A stretch of 64,000 nucleotides of DNA from JBQKLI01 sp012798975. Its GTDB lineage: Bacteria > Bacillota > Clostridia > Tissierellales > Peptoniphilaceae. The notes beneath the pieces are model-generated. The model worked only from the letters and a program-made list of their open reading frames with translations, did not search any database and was not told the DNA's origin. Made by a program: the position numbers and the translations under genes. Positions 27,140 through 36,161 of the stretch are shown piece by piece (position 1 is the stretch's first letter; every line of letters starts with the position of its first letter). The DNA lies in assembly GCF_052116305.1 (NCBI RefSeq), contig NZ_JBQKLI010000012.1, forward strand, positions 1 through 64,000. Reading direction: 5' to 3'.

Positions 27140-28591
27140 ATGAATTATCGTTTAATCCTAAGTATGTTAGGAAGAATCTTGACTTTAGAAGCGCTTTTCA
27201 TGGCAGCGCCGCTTATGGTGGCGCTTATTTATAAAGAAAGTTTATTGAACATTTTCTCCATGCTTGTCGTAATTGCCATACTTCTAGCTATAGGCTTTTT
27301 ATCCAGTACAATCGACCTTGCCCATATGCATTTTGGCGTAAAAGAAGGTTTCGTCGCTGTTACTCTAACCTGGATATTAATGTCATTATTCGGCTGTCTG
27401 CCTCTTTTAATCAATGGACAGATCCCGGACTTCATCGATGCTTTTTTCGAAATCGCATCCGGTTTTACTACAACCGGGGCAAGTGTCCTGCCGGCAGGAG
27501 AATATTTATCGAAATCGATGATGTTTTGGAGAAGCTTTACCCACTTTATAGGAGGAATGGGAATCCTTGTTTTCGCTTTAGCTGTGTTTCCAAAAAAAGT
27601 AGATGGAACCGTTTATGTAATGAAAGCTGAAATGCCCGGCCCCTCTTTCGGCAAACTTGTATCTAAAGCAGATATCACCGCTAAAATCCTATATAAAATC
27701 TACATAACAATGACGATAGCACTGATAATTATCTTGATCTTCGCTGGAATGGATCCATACGATTCTATGATTCACGCTTTTGGAACTGCAGGAACAGGAG
27801 GATTCAGCAATAAAGCACTGAGTATTGCCGAATTCAACAATCCTCTTATCGATTATATCTTGGCAATATTTATGTATGCCTTCAGCATTAATTTTTATAT
27901 ATATTATTTAATTTTGATCGGCCGGGGAAAAGAAGCCTTTCGAAGCGAGGAACTAAAAGCCTATTTTATGATTCTTATTGCGGCGGTTTTACTAATTTCT
28001 TTTAATGTAAAAGATATGTATCAGTCCTTTTCCGAAATGTTTCGGCACGTATTTTTTACCGTAACGTCTATTATGTCTACCACCGGATTTGCCAACACCG
28101 ATTTCACTGCTTGGCCGGAATTTTCTCATTTTGTTTTAAATATCCTTATCTTCATCGGATCCTGTGCCGGGTCGACTGGAGGAGGTCTTAAAGTATCCAG
28201 GATTATTATCCTTATTAAAGCAGGACTTAACGAAATCAAACAATCTATCAGCCCAAGAAGAGTTTTAACGATAACAGAAGACGCCAGACGGGTTCCAGAC
28301 AATATTATAAAAAGCGCTCTCGTCTACTTCTTTATTTATGTTATAACTTTTATCACCCTCCTGTTTTTTGTCTCTCTCGATAACGTAGACAGCACCACCG
28401 CTTTTAATGCAGTATCCGCTACCTTAAATACAAACGCTCCCGGTGTAGAAATCGTGGGCCTCGACGGAACCTATTCTTTCTTCAGTCCTTTAAGCAAAAT
28501 CTTTTTAACGATGGCTATGATTATAGGAAGACTTGAAATCATCCCCATACTAGTACTCTTTATGCCTAGAACCTGGAAGACGAAATATTGA
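27140..28591 (+). CDS. trkH: TrkH-family potassium uptake channel, copy 2
   Basis: 483 residues, the same length as copy 1 and collinear throughout. Pore loops: ASGFTTTGASVL, GTAGTGGFSNKALS, STTGFANTDF, NTNAPGVEIVGLDGTYSF. The fourth loop differs most between copies (NIGPG against TNAPG), which could alter selectivity or affinity. Shares the single trkA with copy 1. Confidence 0.92.
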   Translation: MNYRLILSMLGRILTLEALFMAAPLMVALIYKESLLNIFSMLVVIAILLAIGFLSSTIDLAHMHFGVKEGFVAVTLTWILMSLFGCLPLLINGQIPDFIDAFFEIASGFTTTGASVLPAGEYLSKSMMFWRSFTHFIGGMGILVFALAVFPKKVDGTVYVMKAEMPGPSFGKLVSKADITAKILYKIYITMTIALIIILIFAGMDPYDSMIHAFGTAGTGGFSNKALSIAEFNNPLIDYILAIFMYAFSINFYIYYLILIGRGKEAFRSEELKAYFMILIAAVLLISFNVKDMYQSFSEMFRHVFFTVTSIMSTTGFANTDFTAWPEFSHFVLNILIFIGSCAGSTGGGLKVSRIIILIKAGLNEIKQSISPRRVLTITEDARRVPDNIIKSALVYFFIYVITFITLLFFVSLDNVDSTTAFNAVSATLNTNAPGVEIVGLDGTYSFFSPLSKIFLTMAMIIGRLEIIPILVLFMPRTWKTKY

Positions 28592-28609
28592 TTGAAAAGA
28601 GGAAGAGAT

Positions 28610-28682
28610 AGGCGGGATTGCTTTGCAACCCAGGCAGGATGCCTTTGGCACCTAGGCACTAGGCGGCACACCTACGGTGGCT
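28610..28682 (+). repeat. Three 22-bp hairpin modules with compensatory stem changes
   Basis: Units at 28610-28631, 28632-28653 and 28661-28682 share one plan: AGGC, a 3-bp stem, a bulged A, a 4-bp stem, a 3-nt loop (TTT, TTT, TAC), then the two return strands. The 4-bp stems are TTGC/GCAA, TGCC/GGCA and CACC/GGTG; the 3-bp stems are GGG/CCC, AGG/CCT and GGC/GCT (one G-T pair). A 7-bp AGGCACT spacer splits units 2 and 3. The stem sequence changes while the pairing is kept. Confidence 0.8.
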
Positions 28683-28930
28683 AGGAGAAGAAAGGGCGTA
28701 GGTGATAGGGACTAGCGAGTAGGGATGGTAGAAAATGCAGAGCATTTTCTTCGCATATAAAAAGGCGTCGTTAGACGCTCCCCTGCTTCTAAGCGTTGGG
28801 GGTGTAAAAGGAGGGGGGTCTGTGGGAGGATATGAGGTCGAATCGCAACGCCCTTCATCCTCCCCCAGAGCTGGAAACTGAGACCTTTCGTATACCGTAT
28901 AAGCAACGAAAAACCATAACCAAAAGCTTA
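28683..28930. other. Non-coding, G-rich and structured gap between trkH and the SRAP gene
   Basis: No credible gene. It contains a TAGG-type tract (28699-28727), a hairpin with 8-bp stem and 3-nt loop (GAAAATGC, 28731-28738 with 28742-28749), runs of five and six G (28797-28816), and a long imperfect hairpin pairing GGGAGGAT (28823-28830) with ATCCTCCC (28856-28863). It is visibly more G+C-rich than the flanking genes. It could be a structured RNA or a repeat relic; no known RNA family was recognised. Confidence 0.5.
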
Positions 28931-28974
28931 AGCTTTTTTAGAAGAAAAGAATATAATATTAATTTATAAAACAC

Positions 28975-29004
28975 AAAAGACAATCCCCTTCGGAATTGTC
29001 TTTT
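28975..29004 (-). terminator. Terminator downstream of the SRAP gene
   Basis: AAAAGACAAT with inverse (28975-28984, 28995-29004), loop including CCTTCGG. T-rich on both sides, so it can act in both directions. Confidence 0.8.
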
Positions 29005-29008
29005 GGTT

Positions 29009-29578
29009 TTATAGAAAGTTTAATTGTTCTGGGTCTTTTTGGCGAAAGAAGAAATCTGGTTTTTTCTCTATAAGTTTTTGATAAAGATTTTCATGATTTT
29101 CTTCTAAAAAGAAATCTCCTTCCTCCGGGTTTAAAACTACCGGCATTCTGTGATGAATGCTCCCCATTTCTCCGAAAGAATCTAACGTTAAAATCGAAAT
29201 CTCTTTTTTTCCTTCTTCGTTATAACGGTATAATCCGCCTAAATAAAAATATGATTCTTCTTGTATTCCGATTTCGTATCGGGTATTCGCTTTACCGCTT
29301 TTTTTCCATTCGAAAAAGAAGGAAGCTGGAATGATACAGCGCCGCTCTTTATAATCTTCTAAAAAGAAACCGGAAGGATATAGCTTGTCGATTCGGCTGT
29401 TGATAATCGGTCGATTTAGAAAATCTACCCGAATTCCCCACAAGTCCTTTTGAAAACCAGAACCTTTCTCTCGATAATAAATATCCATACCGGGAGAATA
29501 TTCTTTTTTCTTAACGGGATTTAGAACATCCCAGGATTCTCTTAGATCTTCCGGATCGAAGTAAAATCTGCCGCACAT
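29009..29578 (-). CDS. SRAP-domain protein (YedK/HMCES type)
   Basis: 189 residues. SRAP proteins form a covalent thiazolidine link to abasic sites in single-stranded DNA and protect them. The catalytic Cys is residue 2 (MCGRFYF), the active-site Asn lies in INSR, the Glu in FFFEW, and the His in IHHRMPVVL. The start codon overlaps the transketolase stop (TAATG), so it is translationally coupled to tkt, an unrelated enzyme. Confidence 0.93.
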   Translation of the reverse strand: MCGRFYFDPEDLRESWDVLNPVKKKEYSPGMDIYYREKGSGFQKDLWGIRVDFLNRPIINSRIDKLYPSGFFLEDYKERRCIIPASFFFEWKKSGKANTRYEIGIQEESYFYLGGLYRYNEEGKKEISILTLDSFGEMGSIHHRMPVVLNPEEGDFFLEENHENLYQKLIEKKPDFFFRQKDPEQLNFL

Positions 29579-31554
29579 TATTCGCTTAAGAGAGATAATG
29601 CATCTTCTAGAACGCGCTCAACGGTAAAACCGAACTCTTCAAAAAGTGTCGCTGCAGGAGCAGAAGCACCGAAATGATCGATTCCGATTGCCTTGCCGTC
29701 AAGACCTACATATCGTTCCCATCCGAAAGTAGCTCCTGCTTCTACAGATATTCTCTTTCTCACTTCTTTTGGAAGTACTCTTTCTTTATATTCTTCATCT
29801 TGTTCTTCAAAGACATCCATACTCGGCATAGAAACTACACGGACACCATATCCCTGCTGCTCCAGCTTTTCAGCTGCTTTGTAGATCAAAGAAACTTCTG
29901 ATCCGGATGCCATTAAGATAATATCCATTTTCTCGCCGAAATCTCGAAGTACATAAGCTCCTTTTAAAGCGTCTTTCCCTGTTTCTTTAAGATTTTCAAG
30001 TTTTTGTCTTGTTAAGGCAATCGCAGTAGGACCTGTTTTATGTCGTAGTCCATAGCTGTAGGCAGCTGCTGTTTCCTTAGCATCGCAAGGTCTGAAAAGA
30101 GTCATGTTAGGAGTGGATCTTAACATCGCAAGCTGTTCGATCGGCTCATGAGTCGGTCCGTCTTCTCCTACACCGATACTATCGTGAGTTAACACATAAA
30201 GAAGTCTTAACTTCATAATAGAAGCAAGTCTCATCGGCGGTTTCATATAATCTGCAAAGACAAAGAAAGTTGAGCAGTATGGAACAAATCCTCCATGAAG
30301 AGCAATACCGTTTGTAATAGCTGTCATCGCCAATTCCCGAACACCAAACTGAATATTTCTACCTTCCCGATTATCCTTTGAATAATTGGAAGTATTTTTC
30401 ATATTCGACTTGTTTGATGGCGCCAAGTCAGCAGATCCGCCGATTAAGTTTGTCATCTTTTCAGCTAGTTTGTTTAAAACAACGCCAGAATGAGATCTTG
30501 TTGCATCGTCTTTTTCAAACTCATAGAATTCGTCGCTGTCTAAATACTCTTCTGGTATCTCGCCATTTAACGAATTTTCTAATTCTTCCCCTAATTCAGG
30601 AAAGGCTTTTTGATATTCAGAATAAAGGGCATCCCATTCTTCGTTTAACTTCTTTGATCTATTTTTAGATTCTTCCACTAAAGATCTTACTTCCTCTGGA
30701 ACATAGAACTCTTCTTCATATTCCCATTGGAATTTTTCTTTTAGTTTTACCACATTTTCTTCTCCAAGAGGTGCTCCATGAGACTTCTCGGAATCTTCTA
30801 GTACAGATCCATAGCCGATCTTTGTTTTAATCTCAATGATAGAAGGCTTGTCTGTTTTTTTAGCTTCCTCTATTGTAGAAGCTATTTTTTCTAAATCATT
30901 TCCATCTTCTACGAAAAATGTACTCCATCCCAATGCATCATATCTTTTTAATACATCTTCAGAGAATGTATTGTCTGTTCTTCCTTCAATACTGATATTA
31001 TTGGAATCGTATAAAACGATCAGCTTTTCAAGTCCCATAGAGCCGGCAAAAGAAGCTGCCTCGTTTGTGATGCCTTCCATCATACATCCGTCGCTGGATA
31101 AAACATAAGTATAATGGTCGATGATATTAAAATTATCTTTGTTAAAACGTGCTGCAAGATTCGATTCGGCAAGTGCCATACCGACTCCCATTGCAAACCC
31201 TTGTCCTAAAGGACCTGTAGTTGCTTCTACTCCCACAGTGTCTCCGTATTCAGGATGACCTGGCGTATTGCTGCCCCATTGTCTGAAGCTTTGAAGATCT
31301 TCTTTTGTAACACCGTATCCGAAAATATGAAGCAAAGAATACAGCAGCATGGATCCATGACCTGCCGATAATATAAAGCGGTCTCTGTTGATCCAGTTTG
31401 GATTTTCCGGATTATGATTCATACAATCATTCCATAACGAAAAAGCCATTGGCGCAGCCCCTAAAGGTAGTCCCGGATGACCGGAGTTCGCTTTTTGAAC
31501 ACCTTCAGCGGATAAAATACGAATCGTATTGACTGCCAAGTTTTTTATACTCAT
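29578..31554 (-). CDS. tkt: Transketolase
   Basis: 658 residues; moves two-carbon ketol units between sugar phosphates (non-oxidative pentose phosphate pathway), needing thiamine diphosphate. N-terminal SGHPGLPLGAAPMA, TPP-binding SSDGCMMEGITNEA, pyrimidine domain GVRELAMTAITNGIALHGG, THDSIGVGEDGPTHEP, and a C-terminal domain ending with FGASAPAATLFEEFG. AAGGTGG precedes the ATG. Confidence 0.97.
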   Translation of the reverse strand: MSIKNLAVNTIRILSAEGVQKANSGHPGLPLGAAPMAFSLWNDCMNHNPENPNWINRDRFILSAGHGSMLLYSLLHIFGYGVTKEDLQSFRQWGSNTPGHPEYGDTVGVEATTGPLGQGFAMGVGMALAESNLAARFNKDNFNIIDHYTYVLSSDGCMMEGITNEAASFAGSMGLEKLIVLYDSNNISIEGRTDNTFSEDVLKRYDALGWSTFFVEDGNDLEKIASTIEEAKKTDKPSIIEIKTKIGYGSVLEDSEKSHGAPLGEENVVKLKEKFQWEYEEEFYVPEEVRSLVEESKNRSKKLNEEWDALYSEYQKAFPELGEELENSLNGEIPEEYLDSDEFYEFEKDDATRSHSGVVLNKLAEKMTNLIGGSADLAPSNKSNMKNTSNYSKDNREGRNIQFGVRELAMTAITNGIALHGGFVPYCSTFFVFADYMKPPMRLASIMKLRLLYVLTHDSIGVGEDGPTHEPIEQLAMLRSTPNMTLFRPCDAKETAAAYSYGLRHKTGPTAIALTRQKLENLKETGKDALKGAYVLRDFGEKMDIILMASGSEVSLIYKAAEKLEQQGYGVRVVSMPSMDVFEEQDEEYKERVLPKEVRKRISVEAGATFGWERYVGLDGKAIGIDHFGASAPAATLFEEFGFTVERVLEDALSLLSE

Positions 31555-31672
31555 GTGTTGTCCACCTTTCTTATTTTAGATATCTAATTATTAGATTATC
31601 ATTTTTACCTACCCAATGCAAGATGAGAGATCCTTTAGAAAACAAAAGAACCAAGATACCTGCTCTCGATTC

Positions 31673-33319
31673 TTATGCCGTTATGCTGCTATTGGTTTTT
31701 GCTATTTTTTCGATCTTTCCCTCTTTTATTTCTACTATTTCATCATAGAGGCTCTTGTCTTCCTGACTCAGCTTATGGGTAATACAGATACAGGTCTTGT
31801 CTTTCAGCTGCAGGATCTGTTTTAAAATTTCTTTTGAGGTGCCTCTGTCCAAGGAAGAGGTCGCTTCATCTAAAATAAGTATCGGACTTTCCCTCATCAG
31901 CATTCTAGCAATAGCTATCCGCTGTTTTTCTCCTCCGGATAAATTATGTCCGCATTCAAAGATATAATCGTCTAGTCCAAGCCGCTTATCCTGCATGACC
32001 TGATACAGCCCCGAGCATCGCAGCACCTCCTGGATCTTTTCTTCATCGATTTCTTTAAATAAAGTGATGTTCTCTCTAATAGTACCGTCAAACAAAAAAA
32101 TATCCTGATGAATTGAGGAGATTACCATACTAAGAGCGTCTTCCGACAAATCCTTGTATTCTTTTCCATCTATCTTAAGTTTGCCTTTATAATGATCGAA
32201 ATAATTTAGAATCAATTTGCAGATTGTACTTTTCCCAGCTCCGCTTTCGCCAGTTATGGCATACTTTTTCCCTTTTTGAAAACACATATTGGCGCCTTTT
32301 AGAATTTTCTTATCCTGAAATGAAAATTCAAGGTTTTCCAATACAATTTCTTTTTGAAATTCTTTAATTTCAGCGATTCCTTTCGAAACCTTCTTCGATT
32401 CTATAAAGGCCAACTGCTCCTTTAAAAGTTCTTTTGAAGAGTTCCGCTCGTTTATTATTTCGTTCAGTCCGCCGATTGGATTAATCAAAGACGACATCAG
32501 CTGGGCTATCGCTACCAATTCTCCTATTCTAATTTCATCTCTTATCACAAGAATCGAAACAATAGATATAATTGCAATAATAAGCCCTTCTCCCAAAATA
32601 AGATTATAAGAATTGATATTTGATATTTTAACCGAAAAAACCCTCTTTTTCTCAAGCAGCTCCTCTTTCGATTGATTAAAAGAACGGTCGGCAAAAGATT
32701 CTAGTTTATTATTTCGAATAATTTCAAAGGCAGATAGCAGCTCTTTTATCTTTATCACATTTTTGCCTATTTCATCATAATAACTGTTTTTATAGCCTGA
32801 TAGTTTTTCTCCCAATTTCCCTGAAATAAGAAGATATAATATTCCCACTCCCAGCGAGAGGACTATCATTCGAATATCAATATATATCAGCGACACTAGG
32901 GCAAAAAGAACGGCAGACACCATCTGCACTATATCATAAATCCCTGCTATATAAGAATCCACCACATCTTCTGTATTATTTGTCAGAAGAGACAAGTATC
33001 TTCCCTCCGGCTCCTGATAATATTTTCGAAGGGGCTGTTTTAATATCCCCTGATACAGGTCCCTCCGATAATAAGATTCCGTTTTTTTTATATACATCCC
33101 TTTTAGATAGTTATTTGTGCTGTTTAACATGATTTGGACCAATAGATAAAGAGCACTGATTCCTAAATAAAACAAAAGCTGTTCTTCCCCTTTTTCCATA
33201 GCACTGTTTACAAGACCGGATAGTATAAAAGCTAAACTGATTTGAAGGAAAGATTCCATCAGTGTTAAAAACAAAGTAAAGAACAGCAGATATTTTTCTA
33301 TTAATATATATTTTTTCAT
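31673..33319 (-). CDS. ABC exporter, fused permease and ATPase
   Basis: 548 residues. An N-terminal six-helix exporter domain (1-300) precedes a nucleotide-binding domain with Walker A GESGAGKST (357-365), signature LSGGEKQRIAIARML and Walker B ILILDEATSSLD. There is no N-terminal C39 peptidase domain, so it would not itself cleave a leader peptide. It begins 7 bp after the preceding permease gene and ends the putative peptide transport operon. Likely role: export of the modified peptide or protection against it; this is inferred from context. Confidence 0.85.
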   Translation of the reverse strand: MKKYILIEKYLLFFTLFLTLMESFLQISLAFILSGLVNSAMEKGEEQLLFYLGISALYLLVQIMLNSTNNYLKGMYIKKTESYYRRDLYQGILKQPLRKYYQEPEGRYLSLLTNNTEDVVDSYIAGIYDIVQMVSAVLFALVSLIYIDIRMIVLSLGVGILYLLISGKLGEKLSGYKNSYYDEIGKNVIKIKELLSAFEIIRNNKLESFADRSFNQSKEELLEKKRVFSVKISNINSYNLILGEGLIIAIISIVSILVIRDEIRIGELVAIAQLMSSLINPIGGLNEIINERNSSKELLKEQLAFIESKKVSKGIAEIKEFQKEIVLENLEFSFQDKKILKGANMCFQKGKKYAITGESGAGKSTICKLILNYFDHYKGKLKIDGKEYKDLSEDALSMVISSIHQDIFLFDGTIRENITLFKEIDEEKIQEVLRCSGLYQVMQDKRLGLDDYIFECGHNLSGGEKQRIAIARMLMRESPILILDEATSSLDRGTSKEILKQILQLKDKTCICITHKLSQEDKSLYDEIVEIKEGKIEKIAKTNSSITA

Positions 33320-33326
33320 AATATCC

Positions 33327-34079
33327 TCAATTAAAATCGATTCTTTTGAAATATCTTTTATTCGCCAAATACATCGGTATATTATAGATCAGCCAGACAG
33401 CTATCGAAATGATTAACGTATACAGCAGACTGTTTCCTCCAAAATCCATCACTTCTCTAAACCCTGCAGGAGTCAAATGTTTTGCCCATGCAATAGAAGG
33501 CGTAGTTTTAATAAATATATACAAAAACAAGGTTCCAAAAATAGATACTCCAGCAGGAAAACGCAAAGATAAACTAAAACCGATATGGATATAAAACAGA
33601 AAACCGATCAAGATTTGAAAACTATCGTAGATCAGCGGAAGTATTTCTCCCTTTCCTCTGGAAAAAGTACCTGTAGCAAGATCTGCTCCTTGAAATAAAA
33701 AATAATAGGCGATCGCACTTCCGGCAATATAAAGCAGAATAAAAAGAAAATACACAATATACACCGAAAAATATTTTCCCTTAAGGATCTTTTCTCTAGG
33801 TATATCTTTATATAAATAGATTTGCTTTTCTTCTATTTCCTGATATAAGGATACAGAAGACATATAAATCAGGATGATAAGCGGTACAAGGACACCGCTT
33901 TGTACGAAAAGCTGCAGATTGATAAAGCCCAATACACTAAGCTTACCTTCATAATTCATAATACTCGGATTTATTCGTATCACTGCCGAAAATAAGATCG
34001 GCCACAAAGACAAGAGCATTAAGAGTCCAGTATCCTTTCTCTTTAATACTTTTCCCAGTTCTTCCATGAAAAATTCCAT
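33327..34079 (-). CDS. ABC-2 type permease, copy 2 (bacteriocin-type cluster)
   Basis: 250-residue protein with about six membrane helices. It is paralogous to the gene at 34154: both start with a short amphipathic ELxKxLKRKD segment and share EIxEKQIYLYKDIPR (about 79-95), LRxxxGVxIF and a C-terminal YNIPMY/YNIPLY helix. Probably forms a heterodimeric channel with its paralogue, driven by the ATPase at 34919. Confidence 0.8.
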   Translation of the reverse strand: MEFFMEELGKVLKRKDTGLLMLLSLWPILFSAVIRINPSIMNYEGKLSVLGFINLQLFVQSGVLVPLIILIYMSSVSLYQEIEEKQIYLYKDIPREKILKGKYFSVYIVYFLFILLYIAGSAIAYYFLFQGADLATGTFSRGKGEILPLIYDSFQILIGFLFYIHIGFSLSLRFPAGVSIFGTLFLYIFIKTTPSIAWAKHLTPAGFREVMDFGGNSLLYTLIISIAVWLIYNIPMYLANKRYFKRIDFN

Positions 34080-34153
34080 ACTTTCCTCCTACAACACTTT
34101 TATCATCATAAAAATCGGAATTTTATTATAGTTATATCTTTTCATTTTTCACC

Positions 34154-34909
34154 TCAATTAAATTCAGCCTTTTTAAAATAGTTTCTGTTTATCCTATAAA
34201 GAGGAATATTATATAGAAGCCATATTGAAATAGACAAGAGCAGTACTATTCTCATATCTGCTATGGGAAAGTCTAAAATATCTGTATATCCAAAAGGAGT
34301 AAAGTATTTTATATTGCCAAAAAAACCTATAATATTTTGAATTCCATAAAGAATCAAGGCTATAAAAATCGTAACTCCTGTAGAATATCTCAAAGATAAA
34401 CTTATTCCTACATGAATAAAAAAGAGTATCAGCATCAAAATCTGAAAGCAGTCAAATAGTATCGACCCTATATTCTCCGGCGAAGCTGAAAAACTATTTA
34501 CTGCATTTTCCGCCCCTGCATAAATCGTAAAGAAAAAGAAAAAGCAGCTTAGAATATAAAAAATCAAAAAGATAAAATATGTACCGTATACAGAAAAATA
34601 TTTCGAATGCAGAATCTGTGTTCTCGGAATATCTTTATAGAGATAGATCTGCTTTTCTTTTATTTCTTTATAAAAGGACATCGAAGCAACCACAATAATA
34701 ATCAATATCGGAAGAAATATAATCTGCTGAAAAACCATCTGTCCGTACAAAAACTCCAATGCCCCTACTTGAATTCCTTCCAAGATAAAAAACCCGCTTT
34801 GGCTTCGAATCCCGACGCTGACTAAAGCCGGCCACAACACTAAAAGCATTAGAAGCATCGCGTCCTTTCGTTTAAGTGTTTTCTTCAATTCTTCTATTGA
34901 AAGTTCCAT
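34154..34909 (-). CDS. ABC-2 type permease, copy 1 (bacteriocin-type cluster)
   Basis: 251 residues, six predicted helices, paralogue of the gene at 33327 with the same KEKQIYLYKDIPRTQIL motif. Ten bp after the ATPase gene. Such permease pairs with a stand-alone ATPase are frequent in immunity or export units of peptide antibiotic loci (for example LanFEG or YydIJ). AGGAG lies close to the start. Confidence 0.8.
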   Translation of the reverse strand: MELSIEELKKTLKRKDAMLLMLLVLWPALVSVGIRSQSGFFILEGIQVGALEFLYGQMVFQQIIFLPILIIIVVASMSFYKEIKEKQIYLYKDIPRTQILHSKYFSVYGTYFIFLIFYILSCFFFFFTIYAGAENAVNSFSASPENIGSILFDCFQILMLILFFIHVGISLSLRYSTGVTIFIALILYGIQNIIGFFGNIKYFTPFGYTDILDFPIADMRIVLLLSISIWLLYNIPLYRINRNYFKKAEFN

Positions 34910-34918
34910 ATTATTCTC

Positions 34919-35761
34919 CTAAAAAAATTTCTCCAAAGTTGATTTTTTTGTATCGACGGACATAATCTTATATTCTTTAGACAATGTTTCCATAAGAAGA
35001 CTGAGATCTTCTCCTTGAACCGCTGTTGTAATAGTCCTTCCAGAAACTCTTCCTTTAAAACTTTCTGTCGGTGTGTATTCCCGATCCAGCTCTATTGTAA
35101 TTTCGGGGCTATCATTTGGCACACCATCGAAGACGATAACACCTTTTTGAATAACAAGAACCCTTTCGCATACTGCACTTAATTCATGCAGCTGATGACT
35201 GGAGACAAGGGCTGCTATCTGATCTTCTTTCACTCTTTGATGAAGGATTTTAATCAGATCCTTCATTCCGTTGGGATCAAGTCCTACAAAGGGCTCGTCT
35301 AGTATAAGCATCTTCGGTTTTCCCGACAAAGCCAAAGCAAGGCCCAGCCTCTGTTTCATACCGAAGGAAAAACTCTTCACTTTTTTGTCTCTGCTTTTTA
35401 AAAGCCCCACCATCTCTAGATGTTCTTCTATCGAAGGAAGAAATTCCTTTTTCCCATGAATTTTTAGATAGTATTCCATGTTTTCATAAGCGCTGAGTTG
35501 TGGAAAAAATACAGGTTCCAGCAAAATCCCCACGTCTTTGAGCAGATAATCTTTTGAGTAAAGATCTTCTCCATTGATCTTTACAGTTCCCTCCGTAGGG
35601 GAAATAAATTTGCACATGGTCTTCATTAAGGTAGACTTCCCCGCCCCGTTTGCACCGATAAGCCCGGCCATCTCGCCTCTTTTTAAAGTAAAATCAGCTT
35701 GTTTTAGCGAAAACTCCTCTGCTTTTTTATATTTTTTACTCAAATTTATAACTTCGATCAT
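34919..35761 (-). CDS. ABC transporter ATP-binding protein (ABC-2 type)
   Basis: 280 residues. Walker A GANGAGKST, signature SFGMKQRLGLALALSG, Walker B MLILDEPFVGLD, H-loop SSHQLHEL. A C-terminal extension of about 70 residues (EITIELDREY ...) is typical of bacteriocin-immunity ATPases. Overlaps the upstream membrane gene by 26 bp. Energises the two permeases that follow. Confidence 0.92.
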   Translation of the reverse strand: MIEVINLSKKYKKAEEFSLKQADFTLKRGEMAGLIGANGAGKSTLMKTMCKFISPTEGTVKINGEDLYSKDYLLKDVGILLEPVFFPQLSAYENMEYYLKIHGKKEFLPSIEEHLEMVGLLKSRDKKVKSFSFGMKQRLGLALALSGKPKMLILDEPFVGLDPNGMKDLIKILHQRVKEDQIAALVSSHQLHELSAVCERVLVIQKGVIVFDGVPNDSPEITIELDREYTPTESFKGRVSGRTITTAVQGEDLSLLMETLSKEYKIMSVDTKKSTLEKFF

Positions 35762-36152
35762 GACTCGAACTTCCTTTCCTAAACAATTTATCCGCTATAA
35801 AGAGCACTGCTATCTGTGTAAGGAACAGTGTAATAATTTGGGACGGATCTACGATACTCTCCGAAACTTGTATAATGAGATCCCCAGAAAAACGGTTGGT
35901 CTGCTCGATTAATACATCCCATTTTCCGCTTCTCTCTAAAAGACTGCCGGATACTGTATAGGCTATTGTGGTAAGCAGCGGAAAGATCCATAAACCTTTT
36001 TTCAGGGTATTCTTTTTGTAAAGGATGATATTATAAACTGCCGGAATCACAATAAGCATCATCAGCAAAAAGAATATATTTACATTTGGGGTTATAAGAT
36101 AAGCTAAACCATAGTTTATCCCATTCAACACTGCAGCTATTACTATTGTCAT
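35736..36152 (-). CDS. Small membrane protein of unknown function in the peptide cluster
   Basis: 138 residues, four predicted helices (residues 1-20, 23-43, 53-73, 105-125). No family recognised. Lies 9 bp after the CPBP protease gene and overlaps the ATPase gene by 26 bp, so it is firmly part of the operon. An immunity protein or a permease partner are both possible; neither is shown. Confidence 0.7.
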   Translation of the reverse strand: MTIVIAAVLNGINYGLAYLITPNVNIFFLLMMLIVIPAVYNIILYKKNTLKKGLWIFPLLTTIAYTVSGSLLERSGKWDVLIEQTNRFSGDLIIQVSESIVDPSQIITLFLTQIAVLFIADKLFRKGSSSHDRSYKFE

Positions 36153-36161
36153 GTTCTCCTC

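Noticed and set aside
28776..28885. Known RNA (SRP, 6S, RNase P, tmRNA) in the G-rich gap
   Set aside because: None of the conserved core sequences of these RNAs was found.
28712..28906. 64-codon minus-strand ORF in the G-rich gap
   Set aside because: Composition follows the repeat, no ribosome site of note and no protein-like pattern.
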